NCBI GenBank assembly: GCA_016868815.1
Contig: VGFQ01000007.1
Span: 62,001-126,000 of the forward strand
Direction: 5' to 3'
DNA from: Bacteroidota bacterium
GTDB lineage: Bacteria; Bacteroidota; Bacteroidia; Chitinophagales; Chitinophagaceae
DNA length: 64,000 bases
Part shown: positions 9,629 through 19,252 of the stretch, piece after piece
How positions within the stretch are numbered: the stretch's first letter is position 1
How the letters are laid out: every line of letters starts with the position of its first letter
Position numbers and translations under genes: made by a program
The notes under the pieces: generated by a model
Told to the model about the DNA's origin: nothing
Databases searched by the model: none
Seen by the model: only the letters and a program-made list of their open reading frames with translations

Positions 9629-9823
9629 TTATTCGAATTCCAACTCGTTGACGAAAAACTCCCAGGCCATCTTTTCTGTTTCTTGGTGTGATCTTACCCA
9701 CAAGGTAGAAGGGCGATCGTCTGACAAACTGCTGCGGTCGTTGGATTCGCCCAGGATAGGGCGGATGGTAGGCATGCAGGAGGCCTCCATGACAGGATGT
9801 GGAATGTTGCTGTATATAGACAT
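9629..9823 (-). CDS. small hypothetical protein
   Basis: A 64-residue reading frame is convergent with the isomerase gene, 11 bases from its stop. It has an ordinary amino-acid composition and an acidic C-terminus (AWEFFVNELEFE). No motif, signal peptide or membrane segment is visible and I do not recognise a family. It is the only candidate gene between 9,618 and 9,960; the remainder of that gap (9,824-9,960) is AT-rich and shows nothing else. Confidence 0.3.
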   Translation of the reverse strand: MSIYSNIPHPVMEASCMPTIRPILGESNDRSSLSDDRPSTLWVRSHQETEKMAWEFFVNELEFE

Positions 9824-9960
9824 AATTCGGTGTATGTAGTTATCTCAATCAACGCATGGCCATATCAAAAGTTGTGAAACTGTTTAATCTTTTTACTTTA
9901 GTTTTCAACAGAAACTCATAAATATTGAGAATCAATATCTTACGTTAAGAGGTCATCATT

Positions 9961-11043
9961 TTAATAGCTTCTGCCCAGCGTATCGCAGGCGGCCTTGAGT
10001 AGGGAGTTGACATCGTGGCTATCTTGACCTTTTTCCCAGAGCATGATGCCGCTGGCGAGTGTCTGGGCGAGCTTCGCTTTCCGTTTGATGGTAGGTTGTC
10101 CGTTGTAGTAGACGGTGTAGGCGTTGAAGCCGGTGACACTGACGGTGGCACTGTCAGCCAGTGGGCTGCCGTTTTGTGTGAGGATGGCGGCATAGGTGAG
10201 GGTGGTGCCGGTCTGGGTGATGCCACTGGGCCGGCCGTAGGCTGGCAGTCCGAGGACAGCCCTTTGGCGAGGCATCCCGCGGGTGTTGATCCAATAGTTC
10301 AGGCTGGTCTGAGCGAGTGCCAGGTCGCTGTGGTGTCTATAGGGAATGGTCGTACTGAAGTCGTCGTAGGCCATGATATTGAAGAAGTCGACTTTATCCC
10401 CCTGCAGCAGATCGGTCGAGATGGCGTCGCGGAAGGCTCCGGGGTATTTGCCAGCGGTGATGGCAGCGGACAGGTAGTAGGCGGCGTTGACGTGGCAGCT
10501 GTCGCCCAGCTCTTTCATCAGGGCGGTGAAGGTAGCGGCGGTACCGTCTGCGGTAGAGGGGAACTCCCAGTCTATGTCGACGCCGTGGAGGTTGTAGGTC
10601 CGCAGGGTGTTCATGATCTGCCGGATGAAGGATAGACGGGTGACGGTGCTGGCGGACATCTGAGCCCAGTTGGTGGGGGTGCCGTTGATGGACAGAAATA
10701 CCTTGGCCCCGTTGCGGCGGGCCTTTTCGGCCACCACGACCAGCCTAGCTGGATTTGCAATGGAGAGGTCGCCATTGGCACTCACGGCGGCGAAGGCGTA
10801 GTTTATCACGTTGCACATGCGGAACTTCTGATCAGGTACGGCTTCTGGGTCGCGGTAGGAGGGCATATATCCGACGACATAGAAGCCCAGGCTGGGGGGC
10901 GGCTTGATGGTAAGGGGCGAGGGCGGGTTGGGGTTAGGCATCTCTGATTTGCGACAGGCACTGGCCAGCAACAGCATGCCGAGAGTGGCGAGGAGGGTGC
11001 TGCTACGGCGGGAGAGAATGTTCGGGGGGGTCGGTAAAGGCAT
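9961..11043 (-). CDS. GH18-family glycoside hydrolase lipoprotein
   Basis: With the start at 11043 the product is 360 residues. The lipoprotein signal ends LLLASAC with the lipidated Cys at 30, followed by a Pro-rich linker. The GH18 chitinase barrel shows the catalytic DxDxE in HGVDIDWEFP (Asp156, Asp158, Glu160), SxGG-like VFLSINGT, NIMAYDDF and a late MLWEKGQDSHD strand. Glu160 would be the acid. Chitinase, endo-N-acetylglucosaminidase or a chitin-binding-type role are possible. A longer frame to 11112 exists but would bury the signal peptide. It is probably anchored in the envelope and divergent from the DUF3592 gene. Confidence 0.85.
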   Translation of the reverse strand: MPLPTPPNILSRRSSTLLATLGMLLLASACRKSEMPNPNPPSPLTIKPPPSLGFYVVGYMPSYRDPEAVPDQKFRMCNVINYAFAAVSANGDLSIANPARLVVVAEKARRNGAKVFLSINGTPTNWAQMSASTVTRLSFIRQIMNTLRTYNLHGVDIDWEFPSTADGTAATFTALMKELGDSCHVNAAYYLSAAITAGKYPGAFRDAISTDLLQGDKVDFFNIMAYDDFSTTIPYRHHSDLALAQTSLNYWINTRGMPRQRAVLGLPAYGRPSGITQTGTTLTYAAILTQNGSPLADSATVSVTGFNAYTVYYNGQPTIKRKAKLAQTLASGIMLWEKGQDSHDVNSLLKAACDTLGRSY

Positions 11044-11134
11044 GGGCAGGATTAGGCTGATGACAATATAATACATATTCTTAGTTCGATGCCTTATCTT
11101 CACTATCAACATTTAAACCCATAATCAAATTCAC

Positions 11135-11614
11135 ATGTCCGACGGAAAATTGGTGGGCCTATTGCTTTGTGCCATAGCGCCCATAATATTCTTGATTCGC
11201 ATCTACCGGTACCGCAAGGCCCAGGCAAAAGCCGGCTATCCGACTGTCCAGGGTACGATCGTTCATCAGGTACTGGAGGTGAAGGAACATGTCAGTACTG
11301 ACTCGAACAACCTTCAGGAGGTCAGCTATGAGTATATCCCGAAAGTTGAATACGCGTATACTGTCGCAGGCCAGTCGTATGTGGGCACCCGCATCCATGT
11401 GTTAGTCAGCAAGTCTTCCAGCAGCGAAACGGAGGCGCAGAAGGTGCTGGCAGCCTATCCGGTACAGGCAATAGTGCAGGTCTTCCATAATCCCCAAGAT
11501 CCGAGAGATGCATTTCTGGAGAATGACCCCGGCAAGCGGATGATCGATGCAGGCACCTGGTTTGCTGGCATTGTATTGATCATCATCGGTCTGGCCCTGA
11601 TATTTGTTGAGTGA
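11135..11614 (+). CDS. DUF3592 membrane protein
   Basis: The 159-residue protein has two transmembrane helices (about residues 5-22 and 140-157) flanking a soluble beta-rich domain with the DUF3592 pattern: YPTVQGTIVHQ, VEYAYTVAGQSYVGTRI, YPVQAIVQVFHNPQDPRDAFLE. The function of the family is unknown. It is divergent from the GH18 lipoprotein gene with a gap of about 90 bases. Confidence 0.8.
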   Translation: MSDGKLVGLLLCAIAPIIFLIRIYRYRKAQAKAGYPTVQGTIVHQVLEVKEHVSTDSNNLQEVSYEYIPKVEYAYTVAGQSYVGTRIHVLVSKSSSSETEAQKVLAAYPVQAIVQVFHNPQDPRDAFLENDPGKRMIDAGTWFAGIVLIIIGLALIFVE

Positions 11615-11641
11615 GCCCTGCTTTGACGATGCCTTTGGCAT

Positions 11642-11845
11642 CTATGAGACCAAATCATTCCAATACTCACAGGCACTGTTGGATCCCTTGTCAGGAAGAC
11701 CTGCGTCATCCAACATGTCACGGAAATTAATTCTTTCCATCAACTCCTGAAATAGGTGCAAAGCGCCCCATGCGGAGATGTTTTTGTCGGTGTATTTGTA
11801 GTCTATTGAATGCATCAAAAAAGTGAATTGTAGATGTACTTGCAT
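11642..11845 (-). pseudogene. transposase N-terminal remnant
   Basis: The 67-residue minus-strand frame reads YKYTDKNISAWGALHLFQEL, then INFRDMLDDAGLPDKGSN. It resembles the N-terminus of DDE transposases of the IS4/IS1380-like groups (T-DKPI-AWGGL-LF). It ends at a stop without any catalytic domain. No terminal inverted repeats were found. The gene-free stretch around it (11,615-12,067) becomes AT-rich towards the FkbM-like gene and shows nothing else. Confidence 0.5.
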
Positions 11846-12067
11846 ATCACAATATTACTGACCTCTCAGAAGAATTTCTTCGTTTTGATCGCATAATCTG
11901 GGCTAAATAATGCACTGATTATGTCCAAGATGAGTCCGGATTGCAGAGCTGTTTATCCAGATTGCATATTTATTTAAAATTAAATAAATCTATTTGTAGT
12001 GTAGAAATAGAATTCTATATCCAGAATTCTTAAAATTCGTCCTAAAATTTAAAAAATAATAAAATAT

Positions 12068-12862
12068 TTGAGTATGAATAAGAGATTACTTGATATCCTA
12101 AAACATCGAAAAAACTATTATTCTCAGAATGGGGAAGATGGAGTTTTAGAATACATTCTAGATAAAATTCAAAATAAAAATAAATGGTGTGTTGAATTCG
12201 GAGCATGGGATGGAATTCATTTGAGTAACACGTATCATTTTATTTCAAAGTTGGGATATCATGGTGTATTAATTGAAGGAGTAAAAGGCAGATATGACAT
12301 ATTGTGTGCAAATATGGAAAAATTTGGCTCAATCTGTATCAACAAGTTTGTGAATTATGAAGGGCTTGACACTTTGGATTTAATATTGTCAGAAACTCCA
12401 ATTCCTATTGATTTTGATTTATTATCAATAGATATAGATGGGAATGATTATTATGTATGGGAAGCTCTAAATAATTATAAACCAAAGGTAGTCATAATAG
12501 AAATAAATATAAGAAATAAACCAAATCAAAATATCATTAATAAAAAAGATTCAAGCTATAGGCATGGAGTTTCAGGAACAAGCATATTACCCTTGACAAA
12601 ATTAGCTGAAAAAAAAGGGTACACATTAGTTGCTAATATTTCATGTAATGCGATTTATGTATGTGATGAGTATTTCTCCTTATTTTATGATAAGAAACAA
12701 AAAATTGAAGATTTATACTTATATGAAGGGCAATATTTTCATGAATTGACTTTCATTGAAATGAAACGTATTGGGATATATTTAACTATAAAAAAGCTAT
12801 TTTTTCTCATTGGTGTTGTCTTTAAAAAAATCAAGAAATTTCTAATAAAAAAATTATTTTGA
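12068..12862 (+). CDS. FkbM-like SAM-dependent methyltransferase, AT-rich
   Basis: The 264-residue protein has the FkbM/Rossmann methyltransferase pattern: YYSQNGEDGVLEYIL, CVEFGAWDGIHLSNT (the SAM-binding glycine region), GVLIEG and FDLLSIDIDGNDYYVWEAL. The C-terminus (IYLTIKKLFFLIGVVFKKIKK) is a basic hydrophobic helix that could touch the membrane. Such genes usually modify surface glycans. Base composition is far more AT-rich than all flanking genes, with many ATA and AAA codons, and a transposase stub lies just upstream. Horizontal transfer is therefore likely. There are no glycan-cluster neighbours, so it is isolated. Confidence 0.7.
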   Translation: MSMNKRLLDILKHRKNYYSQNGEDGVLEYILDKIQNKNKWCVEFGAWDGIHLSNTYHFISKLGYHGVLIEGVKGRYDILCANMEKFGSICINKFVNYEGLDTLDLILSETPIPIDFDLLSIDIDGNDYYVWEALNNYKPKVVIIEINIRNKPNQNIINKKDSSYRHGVSGTSILPLTKLAEKKGYTLVANISCNAIYVCDEYFSLFYDKKQKIEDLYLYEGQYFHELTFIEMKRIGIYLTIKKLFFLIGVVFKKIKKFLIKKLF

Positions 12863-13076
12863 CACAGCAATACACTATAAGCGCCTGTCCAATCTAGGTT
12901 TCTATGTGGGAAGTTATTCGCCATCCCCATCAATCGATCGTTCCGAGAGAAGATGTTCGCTCATATAGCCTGCTGGAAGTCAGGGACCGTCACTCAAAAG
13001 GAATACTGTATTCATGAATGCATCAACTATAGCCAGCTCCACTATTGGTTTCGTGCATCTAAGGGCCAAGTTCAGC

Positions 13077-14114
13077 ATGCGTTACTCCGCTGCACTCCTG
13101 CTGGCAGTCTGGCTCTGCCTCGCTTCCTGCTCCCTCACGCGATCCGTCGCTCCGCCGCTCCGCACCATTGCATTTGGTTCCTGCGACCACCAGGATGCCT
13201 ATCCGAAAATGTGGGACGCCATCCTAGCCAACCGGCCAGACCTTTGGATATGGGGTGGAGATAATATCTACGGCGACAGTCATGACATGGATACGCTGCG
13301 TACCAAGTATGCGCGACAGAAGGCTGTTCCCGGCTACCAGACCCTGCGGCAGCGGGCGCATGTGACGGGGACCTGGGACGACCACGACTATGGCTTGAAC
13401 GACGGTGGCCGGGAGTATGCCATGCGTGCGCAGAGCCGCGATGTGTTATTCGACTTTCTGGACATCCCAGCCAGGGATCCTGCCCGTACCCGTGAAGGGG
13501 CCTATCACAGCCGGACCTATGGACCGCCCGGCCGCAAGGTCACCATCCTCAACCTAGATACCAGATATTTCCGGGATCCCCTGTGGCAGGAGCCATATGC
13601 AGATCCGCGCTATCCAGGCGTCAGCCGGCACAATGTCCCCGCTCCTGGGCGGGATATCCTGGGCGAATCACAATGGGCTTGGCTGGAGCATGCACTCATG
13701 GACTCGACGGCTTCATTGGTCATCATCAACTCCAGCATTCAAGTCCTTTCCTCGGAACATCCCTTTGAAAAATGGGCCAACTTCCCCGATGCCCAGCAAC
13801 GCCTTTATCGCTTAATTGCGCGCAGTGAAGCCCGGCAGGTGCTGATTCTGAGTGGAGATCGGCATATCGGGGAATGTTCAGCCATCTCCCTGGAGGGAAG
13901 AACCACCAAACTCTACGACATGACCTCTTCCGGCCTCACCCATACCTGGTCGACACCGAGGGCAGAACCCAATCGGTATCGGCTGGGAGAGCAGGTGGTG
14001 AAAAAGAATTTTGGCTTGATTCGTATTGACTGGTCAGGCAGGGTTCCACGACTCCGACTGGAGTTGCGGGGGGAAGGCAATCAGCTTTTACAGCAATGGG
14101 AGCCTGACCTCTAG
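13077..14114 (+). CDS. PhoD-like metallophosphatase lipoprotein
   Basis: From the ATG at 13077 the product is 345 residues with a lipoprotein signal (VWLCLASC, Cys18). The PhoD/alkaline-phosphatase-D-like metallophosphatase core shows FGSCDHQD, GGDNIYGDS, TWDDHDYG, LNLDTRYFRD, IINSSIQV and the late ILSGDRHIGE. The metal-binding Asp, Asn and His residues are present. Substrate phosphodiesters or phosphomonoesters cannot be told apart. A longer frame starts at 13014 but hides the signal peptide. It is convergent with the SOUL gene, 7 bases apart. Confidence 0.85.
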   Translation: MRYSAALLLAVWLCLASCSLTRSVAPPLRTIAFGSCDHQDAYPKMWDAILANRPDLWIWGGDNIYGDSHDMDTLRTKYARQKAVPGYQTLRQRAHVTGTWDDHDYGLNDGGREYAMRAQSRDVLFDFLDIPARDPARTREGAYHSRTYGPPGRKVTILNLDTRYFRDPLWQEPYADPRYPGVSRHNVPAPGRDILGESQWAWLEHALMDSTASLVIINSSIQVLSSEHPFEKWANFPDAQQRLYRLIARSEARQVLILSGDRHIGECSAISLEGRTTKLYDMTSSGLTHTWSTPRAEPNRYRLGEQVVKKNFGLIRIDWSGRVPRLRLELRGEGNQLLQQWEPDL

Positions 14115-14121
14115 AAAGCTT

Positions 14122-14724
14122 TTAGCGGGATGAGTCTTCCTTCCAATCAATTTGCACGATCACCTCATTGCGGCGATCCAGGATTTGAGAGGGAGGGTCA
14201 TATCCGAGATACCGAAAATTACCTGTGGGTTGGATCTTTTTCTCCTGCAGGAGGGCGGAGAGCCGGTCGATTTGTTGCCGAATGGCAGCATCGGAGGCAA
14301 ATCCGCTGAAGCGGATGACTGCTACATATTCCTCCTTGGATTGTACGAGGCGTACACCTGGATCGTTGGGCTTGGGCAGGTCATCCATCGCATAGGCAGA
14401 GGGCATGACAAAACTCATGGAAGAACCCTGCTCGCTGATGTCCATATGCACTGGTGAGGTCATGGCAATTTTCTGCCCTGCTTCATTGCCACCAAAAATA
14501 TAGCCTGCAATGCGGCGAAATCCAGTGTAAGACACCTCTCGGTAGTTGCGGGCCGAGGAGCTGACGGTCGCTAGTGTCGCAGACGGATAGTAGCGTATCT
14601 CCAGGTCGCCCATACGGGCAACCGTACGGTATGCCTGCTCTTCAGTATCGTTGCCTCCTGGCTTGAGGAAGGAAGGGAACGGTAGGGCCGTGAGGAGGGC
14701 CAGTCCGGCTAAGAGAATTATCAT
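14122..14724 (-). CDS. SOUL-family heme-binding-like protein
   Basis: The 200-residue protein has an N-terminal hydrophobic anchor (residues 1-16) followed by a SOUL domain: ARMGDLEIRYYPSATLATV, FRRIAGYIFGGNEAGQKIAMTSPV, MSFVMPSAY, and the C-terminal SALLQEKKIQPTGNFRYLGYDPP. SOUL proteins bind heme or other hydrophobic ligands; bacterial members have little direct functional data. It is likely membrane-anchored with the domain outside the cytoplasm. The 3' end nearly abuts the PhoD-like gene. Confidence 0.85.
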   Translation of the reverse strand: MIILLAGLALLTALPFPSFLKPGGNDTEEQAYRTVARMGDLEIRYYPSATLATVSSSARNYREVSYTGFRRIAGYIFGGNEAGQKIAMTSPVHMDISEQGSSMSFVMPSAYAMDDLPKPNDPGVRLVQSKEEYVAVIRFSGFASDAAIRQQIDRLSALLQEKKIQPTGNFRYLGYDPPSQILDRRNEVIVQIDWKEDSSR

Positions 14725-14873
14725 TGTAGGATGTTTGATTTAGTACCTATAACAACCCTCCGGGCCGCTTGTTCAACAACTTTCGTTGATGGGCGATTGC
14801 CTTCAAAATACTGGTGTTTTCAGACTGTTGTTGTATCTTTCAATGACATCCTTGAACCATCAGGCCGAGAAGC

Positions 14874-15761
14874 ATGCCTTATCCTGACCTTTCCCTGCAC
14901 CATTTTCCAGTCTCCCAACTCTTCTCTTGGCCCAAGACGAAGGTCGAATGGGAGCCCTATCGGCTCAGCCAAGAGCAGCTGCAGTTTTTTGATGAATATG
15001 GCTATCTCTCCAATGTGCGGATGTTCGACGAAGCACAGATGCAGACGCTGCGCGAGGAGCTGGTCGCGCTCATGGACCCCGTCCATCCTGGTCATTCCCT
15101 TTACTATGAGTTCTCTTCCAATGAGTCGACTGACCCCGAGACGGTCATCTTCCACGCCTTGGGCGCCTGGCGCATCACGCCCGGCTATCATGACATCCTT
15201 TGGAATCCTGCCTTTGTCATGGCAGCCAGCCAGCTCTTCGGAGAATCAGCCGTCCGTTTCTGGCACGATCAGCTCTTTTGCAAACCACCGCATATTGGAG
15301 GGGTCGTTGCCTGGCACCAGGATTATTCTTACTGGACACGTACCGGCCCGATCCAGCATTTAACCTGTTGGATTGGCCTCGACGATACCGATACCGAGAA
15401 TGGTTGCCTGCACTATGTCCCGGGTAGCCACCGCTGGGGACTCCTCCGTAAGCCTGTGCTGGCCGGTGAAATGGATGGTCTAAAAGCCTTTCTGACACCA
15501 GCGCAGGAAGCAGCCTTCCACCCTATCCCTGCCACCCTGAAGGCCGGTGAGGCGGTCTTCCACCATCCACTGATGGTACATGGCTCCTATGAAAACCGCT
15601 CTAACCGACCCCGCCGCGGGGTTGTCATCAATGTCTTCAAAGACGGCACTTGCTCTAATTCCGATGAGGTTCTCCTCCAAGGCGTGCCCTCCATACCGGC
15701 AGGCATGCCCATGCAGGGGCAGTTCTTCCCGCTCCTCTTTGATCCGCAGGTACATGTTTGA
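14874..15761 (+). CDS. phytanoyl-CoA dioxygenase (PhyH) family protein
   Basis: The 295-residue Fe(II)/2-oxoglutarate oxygenase fold has the proximal H-x-D in VAWHQDYSYW (His148, Asp150) and the distal His236 (LMVHGSYENRS). Arg residues near 245-248 are suitable for binding 2-oxoglutarate. The LDDTDTENGCLHYVPGSH block is a PhyH hallmark. It would be a cytoplasmic hydroxylase of unknown substrate. It stands alone. The 288 bases between it and the TonB-dependent receptor hold no gene I can support. Confidence 0.87.
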   Translation: MPYPDLSLHHFPVSQLFSWPKTKVEWEPYRLSQEQLQFFDEYGYLSNVRMFDEAQMQTLREELVALMDPVHPGHSLYYEFSSNESTDPETVIFHALGAWRITPGYHDILWNPAFVMAASQLFGESAVRFWHDQLFCKPPHIGGVVAWHQDYSYWTRTGPIQHLTCWIGLDDTDTENGCLHYVPGSHRWGLLRKPVLAGEMDGLKAFLTPAQEAAFHPIPATLKAGEAVFHHPLMVHGSYENRSNRPRRGVVINVFKDGTCSNSDEVLLQGVPSIPAGMPMQGQFFPLLFDPQVHV

Positions 15762-16049
15762 GACATAGGCAATCACTGATTGCTAAGACCTGTGATCAAA
15801 ATCGCTGCGGGGTATCCTTATAAATAAGCAGTTTATGCATATTTATCTTGGATGACTCCGCATTTTTCACGGTCACTGCCGCTTGCTCCTCTCCGTCTAT
15901 TGGCGGTGGGGTCAGCTAATCTAGGGTGGTTGGGCTGGGACGCCCATCTGTGATGATGGAATAGACTCACCCGAAATATTAATCTACACTTGTGTACAAA
16001 CAGAGGGGCTTGAAGTCCATCGGTCTGATGTATGCACAATGACGGGGAG

Positions 16050-18467
16050 TTAGAACTCTACGACGAAGCCGATGCTGGGCAGCAGGGCGCCGGTCGTGCC
16101 TTCCAGAAGGACGGGGATGGCTTTTTGGCGGTTGTTGGGGGCGGCAGGGTTGATGTAGGAGCCGGCGTTGTAAGGCTCGCCGGTCCGTGTCGCGATGCTT
16201 TCGTCGGGATTCCGTTGGAGGGTGAAGCCGGGGATGGAAGGGTTTTGGCTGTTATAGGCGTTTTGTATGTCGAGGTAGAGGTCGAAGGTCCACTTACGGA
16301 AGTTGAACTTCTTGTCAATGCGCAGGTCGGCCGCATGGAAGCCTTGGAGGCGCAGGCTATTCAGCTGGGCGTTGTTGAAAACGGGTTCATAGGTGAAAGG
16401 GTAGTTGTCGAGCGAGCGTGAAATATCATAGGGGGTATAGGGGGCGCCGCCCAAGTATCGGAAGCGGAGTCCGACTTCCCAGTTTTTTTTGAAGCGGTAG
16501 CCGCCGGTGAAGGAGAGCAGATGTCGGTTGTCCCAGGCGGAAGGCAGTTTCTGTTTTGGGTCTATACCGGAGAAACGGCTGTGGTAGTAGGTATAGGCGA
16601 GGATGCCGTAGAAGTTGCGCGTCAGCCTTTGTTGAAAGAGCAGTTCATAGCCAAAGGCTTCTCCACTGCCATTGCTGGTGATGCGCTCATTGCCGAAGAC
16701 GCCGAAGTCGCCGCCAAAGTTTGCCATGGATACTCCAAGGGCGGCGGAGACGGGGTAGTTACCGTATTTCTTCAGGAATCCTTCGGCAGTGACACGGGTG
16801 GAGCCGGTAGGCTGCCATTCGATGCCGGCCACCAGGTGGTCGGAACGGATATAAGCGGCATCCTTATTGACGGAGACCCCATTGACCTGGAAGCCGAGGA
16901 TGGTATAGCTGGGCAGCTTATAATATCTGGCCAGCGATGCGTTCAGGTTGACGCCGCGGCCCAGGCTGTAGGAGAGGGAGAGGCGGGGGGAGATGGTTTG
17001 TCCGAGGCGACTGCCGGAAGAGGTATAGTTATTCCCGTCGATGCGGAAGCCTCCTGAAAGCGTAAGTTTTTCATCCAGCCCTTTACCCGTGGCTGTGAGG
17101 AAGGCGCCGTAGCGTAGCATGTCAAAGGCGGTGCTGTAATTGGCTGTGAAGGCAGGCCTGCGTTGGAAGGTGGTATTCTCATATCCTGTGAGGATGAGGT
17201 GGCCACCTGCGTTCATCTGGATCTTCCCCAGTGGGAAGTTGACTTCATATCGCATTCGGTTTTCTGCCTCTTTGGATCGGTAGCGCAGGATCCTGCGGTT
17301 TTCGTTGCCTTCATCGTTCTGTTCAAACTGGTCGGCTTCATTGCGGAGGTAGTTGCGGCTGGCGACAAGTTGCCAATAGCCTTTATCCATCGCATGCCTC
17401 CAGGAGACGCCGAAGGTGTACGACATCTGACCTTGCAGCGGTACCTGGTCGAGAATAGCCAGCTGCTCGAGCGTAGCTTTTTCCGGTTTGTTGAGGGAGA
17501 ACTGGTCGATGGTGCCGATGCCGATGACGTTGATCTCATTTCGCTTGTCGGGCTTATGGGTGACCTTGTACTGGTAGTCCCAGTAGTTGGGCACGAAGGG
17601 AAGGTCGATCAGTTTGAAGAGAAACTGCAGGTACGATCGGCGTACGGAGGCGATGTAGGTGGTCTTGCCGTTCTTTTTTCCCAAGGGTCCTTCGGAGGTG
17701 AGGGCCGCTTCGCTGGCGCTGACGCGGAAGTTTCCTTGGTGTTTTTCAGGGTTTCCATTCCGCTGCCGGAACTGCAGTACGCCGGAGAGGGCATTGTCGT
17801 ATTTGGCCGGGAATGCCGAAGTATGCAGGGTGACGCGGTCGAGGAACGCCACGTTGAGAATGCCTGCGGGGCCGCCAGCCGCTCCTTGGGTGGCGAAGTG
17901 GTTGATGGTGGGCACTTCGACGCCGTCGAGATAATAGACGTTCTCGTTGGGGGCGCCGCCGCGGATCACAATATCGTTCCGGAAGCTGGCGGAGCCGGAG
18001 ACGCCGGGGAAAGATTGCACCACCTTGGCCATATCAAAGTTGGCACCGGGGTAACGGATGATCTCATTGGCGCTTAGGCTTTGTACGGAGTTGACTACGC
18101 CAATGGGCTTCGGAAAGTTGGCGCGGACCACGATGCCGCCGAGCTCTTTGCTTTCTTCTTCCAGGTCGAAATTGACTTCCACGGTGTTGCCGGAAGTGAC
18201 TTCAATGTCAAATTTCGTGATGCTGCGGAAGCCTACAGAACTGGCTTCCAGTGTGTAGGTACGCGTGGCAATGTCTCGCAGGCGGTAGAAACCGTTGCTG
18301 TCGGTGACGGCCTGACGCTCCGTGCCGCTGACACGGATGGTGACGCCTTCTAGAGGCACCTGGGTGCGGGCGTTGCGGACAAATCCGTTGATGTTGCCGA
18401 GATTCTGAGCAGAGGCGCTGGCGATCAGGCTTAGGGCCAGCGTGAGGTGGAACAAATGACGGCGCAT
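16050..18467 (-). CDS. TonB-dependent receptor with carboxypeptidase-like regulatory domain
   Basis: From the ATG at 18467 the product is 805 residues. It has a signal peptide (LIASASAQ), a CarboxypepD_reg-like beta-sandwich (about residues 20-110), a plug domain with VVQSFPGVSGSASFRNDIVIRGG and YYLDGVEVP (about 115-230), and a 22-strand-type barrel ending in GFVVEF, a classic outer-membrane C-terminal aromatic. It imports a ligand across the outer membrane with TonB energy. No SusD partner is adjacent, so a siderophore, cofactor or peptide is more likely than a starch-like glycan. A longer frame to 18566 has no signal peptide and is not used. Confidence 0.9.
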   Translation of the reverse strand: MRRHLFHLTLALSLIASASAQNLGNINGFVRNARTQVPLEGVTIRVSGTERQAVTDSNGFYRLRDIATRTYTLEASSVGFRSITKFDIEVTSGNTVEVNFDLEEESKELGGIVVRANFPKPIGVVNSVQSLSANEIIRYPGANFDMAKVVQSFPGVSGSASFRNDIVIRGGAPNENVYYLDGVEVPTINHFATQGAAGGPAGILNVAFLDRVTLHTSAFPAKYDNALSGVLQFRQRNGNPEKHQGNFRVSASEAALTSEGPLGKKNGKTTYIASVRRSYLQFLFKLIDLPFVPNYWDYQYKVTHKPDKRNEINVIGIGTIDQFSLNKPEKATLEQLAILDQVPLQGQMSYTFGVSWRHAMDKGYWQLVASRNYLRNEADQFEQNDEGNENRRILRYRSKEAENRMRYEVNFPLGKIQMNAGGHLILTGYENTTFQRRPAFTANYSTAFDMLRYGAFLTATGKGLDEKLTLSGGFRIDGNNYTSSGSRLGQTISPRLSLSYSLGRGVNLNASLARYYKLPSYTILGFQVNGVSVNKDAAYIRSDHLVAGIEWQPTGSTRVTAEGFLKKYGNYPVSAALGVSMANFGGDFGVFGNERITSNGSGEAFGYELLFQQRLTRNFYGILAYTYYHSRFSGIDPKQKLPSAWDNRHLLSFTGGYRFKKNWEVGLRFRYLGGAPYTPYDISRSLDNYPFTYEPVFNNAQLNSLRLQGFHAADLRIDKKFNFRKWTFDLYLDIQNAYNSQNPSIPGFTLQRNPDESIATRTGEPYNAGSYINPAAPNNRQKAIPVLLEGTTGALLPSIGFVVEF

Positions 18468-18586
18468 CTCGGGGATAATTTTGGTGCATGCTGTCCTCAG
18501 GCCACTAGTGGGTGACAACCTATTGACGTAAGTTTCTAAACAAGGTCTTGGCTGAAATGTTCGCAAACCAGGGCATCATGGCCCTT

Positions 18587-19165
18587 TCATCTGATGTTCA
18601 GGCCGTATTTGCGCAGGAGTCCTTCCAATGCATCTGGAGCGAAACGAGCATCGCGCATGCGATTACAGGATGGATCAATGCCGAAGTCGATGGCTTCGCG
18701 GAAGTCGCATTTTTCGAGGTTGCAATCTTTAAACAGGGCAGCGGTAAGGATCGAGAGGGAGAAGTCCGCTTCCCGTAGATCGGCGCCTGAAAAGTCGACC
18801 TGCAGGAGGCTGCAGCGGATGTATCGCGCGCCGCGCAGGGGCGATTTGAGGAAACTGGAGTAGTCAAGCCTGCATCCTTCGAAATGCACATCATACAGTG
18901 CGGAGTGGCAGTCGCCGAAAGCTAGCCCCATGGCCTGGCAGTCGCGTATCCAGACGCCGTTCCAAGTCGAACCTGTCAAGTTCGCGTTGGAGAGGTTGCA
19001 GTTGTTGAACGTGCTGTCGATGAACCAGAGGCCGTTCAGGCTTCGGCTGGAGAGGTCGCATCCTTCAAATCGGCAACCTTCATAGATGCCGGGTAGGATC
19101 CCATTTGCTGCGATTGTGTCTACAGTAAAGGTGATGTCTTCGAAGTGATTATCTGCGGGATACAT
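18587..19165 (-). CDS. pentapeptide-repeat protein
   Basis: From the ATG at 19165 the product is 192 residues, dominated by pentapeptide repeats of the A(D/N)LXX type: GCDLSSRSLNGLW, NCNLSNANLTGS, GCRLDYSSFLKSPLRG, VDFSGADLREADFSLSIL and KCDFREAIDF. They would fold as a right-handed quadrilateral beta helix. The function of most family members is unknown; some resemble DNA and protect gyrase. A longer frame to 19348 overlaps the divergent TlpA-like gene and is rejected. There is no signal peptide. Confidence 0.82.
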   Translation of the reverse strand: MYPADNHFEDITFTVDTIAANGILPGIYEGCRFEGCDLSSRSLNGLWFIDSTFNNCNLSNANLTGSTWNGVWIRDCQAMGLAFGDCHSALYDVHFEGCRLDYSSFLKSPLRGARYIRCSLLQVDFSGADLREADFSLSILTAALFKDCNLEKCDFREAIDFGIDPSCNRMRDARFAPDALEGLLRKYGLNIR

Positions 19166-19240
19166 CTGGTAGCAATGATACTCATAATCGCTGGATCGGG
19201 TCTGTCCACGCTGTATCGGAATGAAAACGCCATTTTTGGG

Positions 19241-19248
19241 TATTTTTG
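19241..19248 (+). promoter_or_regulatory. candidate TAnnTTTG -7 box of the TlpA-like gene
   Basis: TATTTTTG fits the Bacteroidota -7 consensus and lies only 4 bases before the chosen ATG, so the transcript would be almost leaderless. No clear TTTG -33 box is seen. Confidence 0.35.
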
Positions 19249-19252
19249 CAAC

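Noticed and set aside
11642-11845. Complete insertion sequence
   Set aside because: Only the transposase N-terminus remains and no inverted terminal repeats or target duplication were found.
15833-16039. 68-residue minus-strand frame between PhyH and the TonB-dependent receptor
   Set aside because: No motif or signal, odd composition, and it crosses what looks like the gene-free gap between the two genes.
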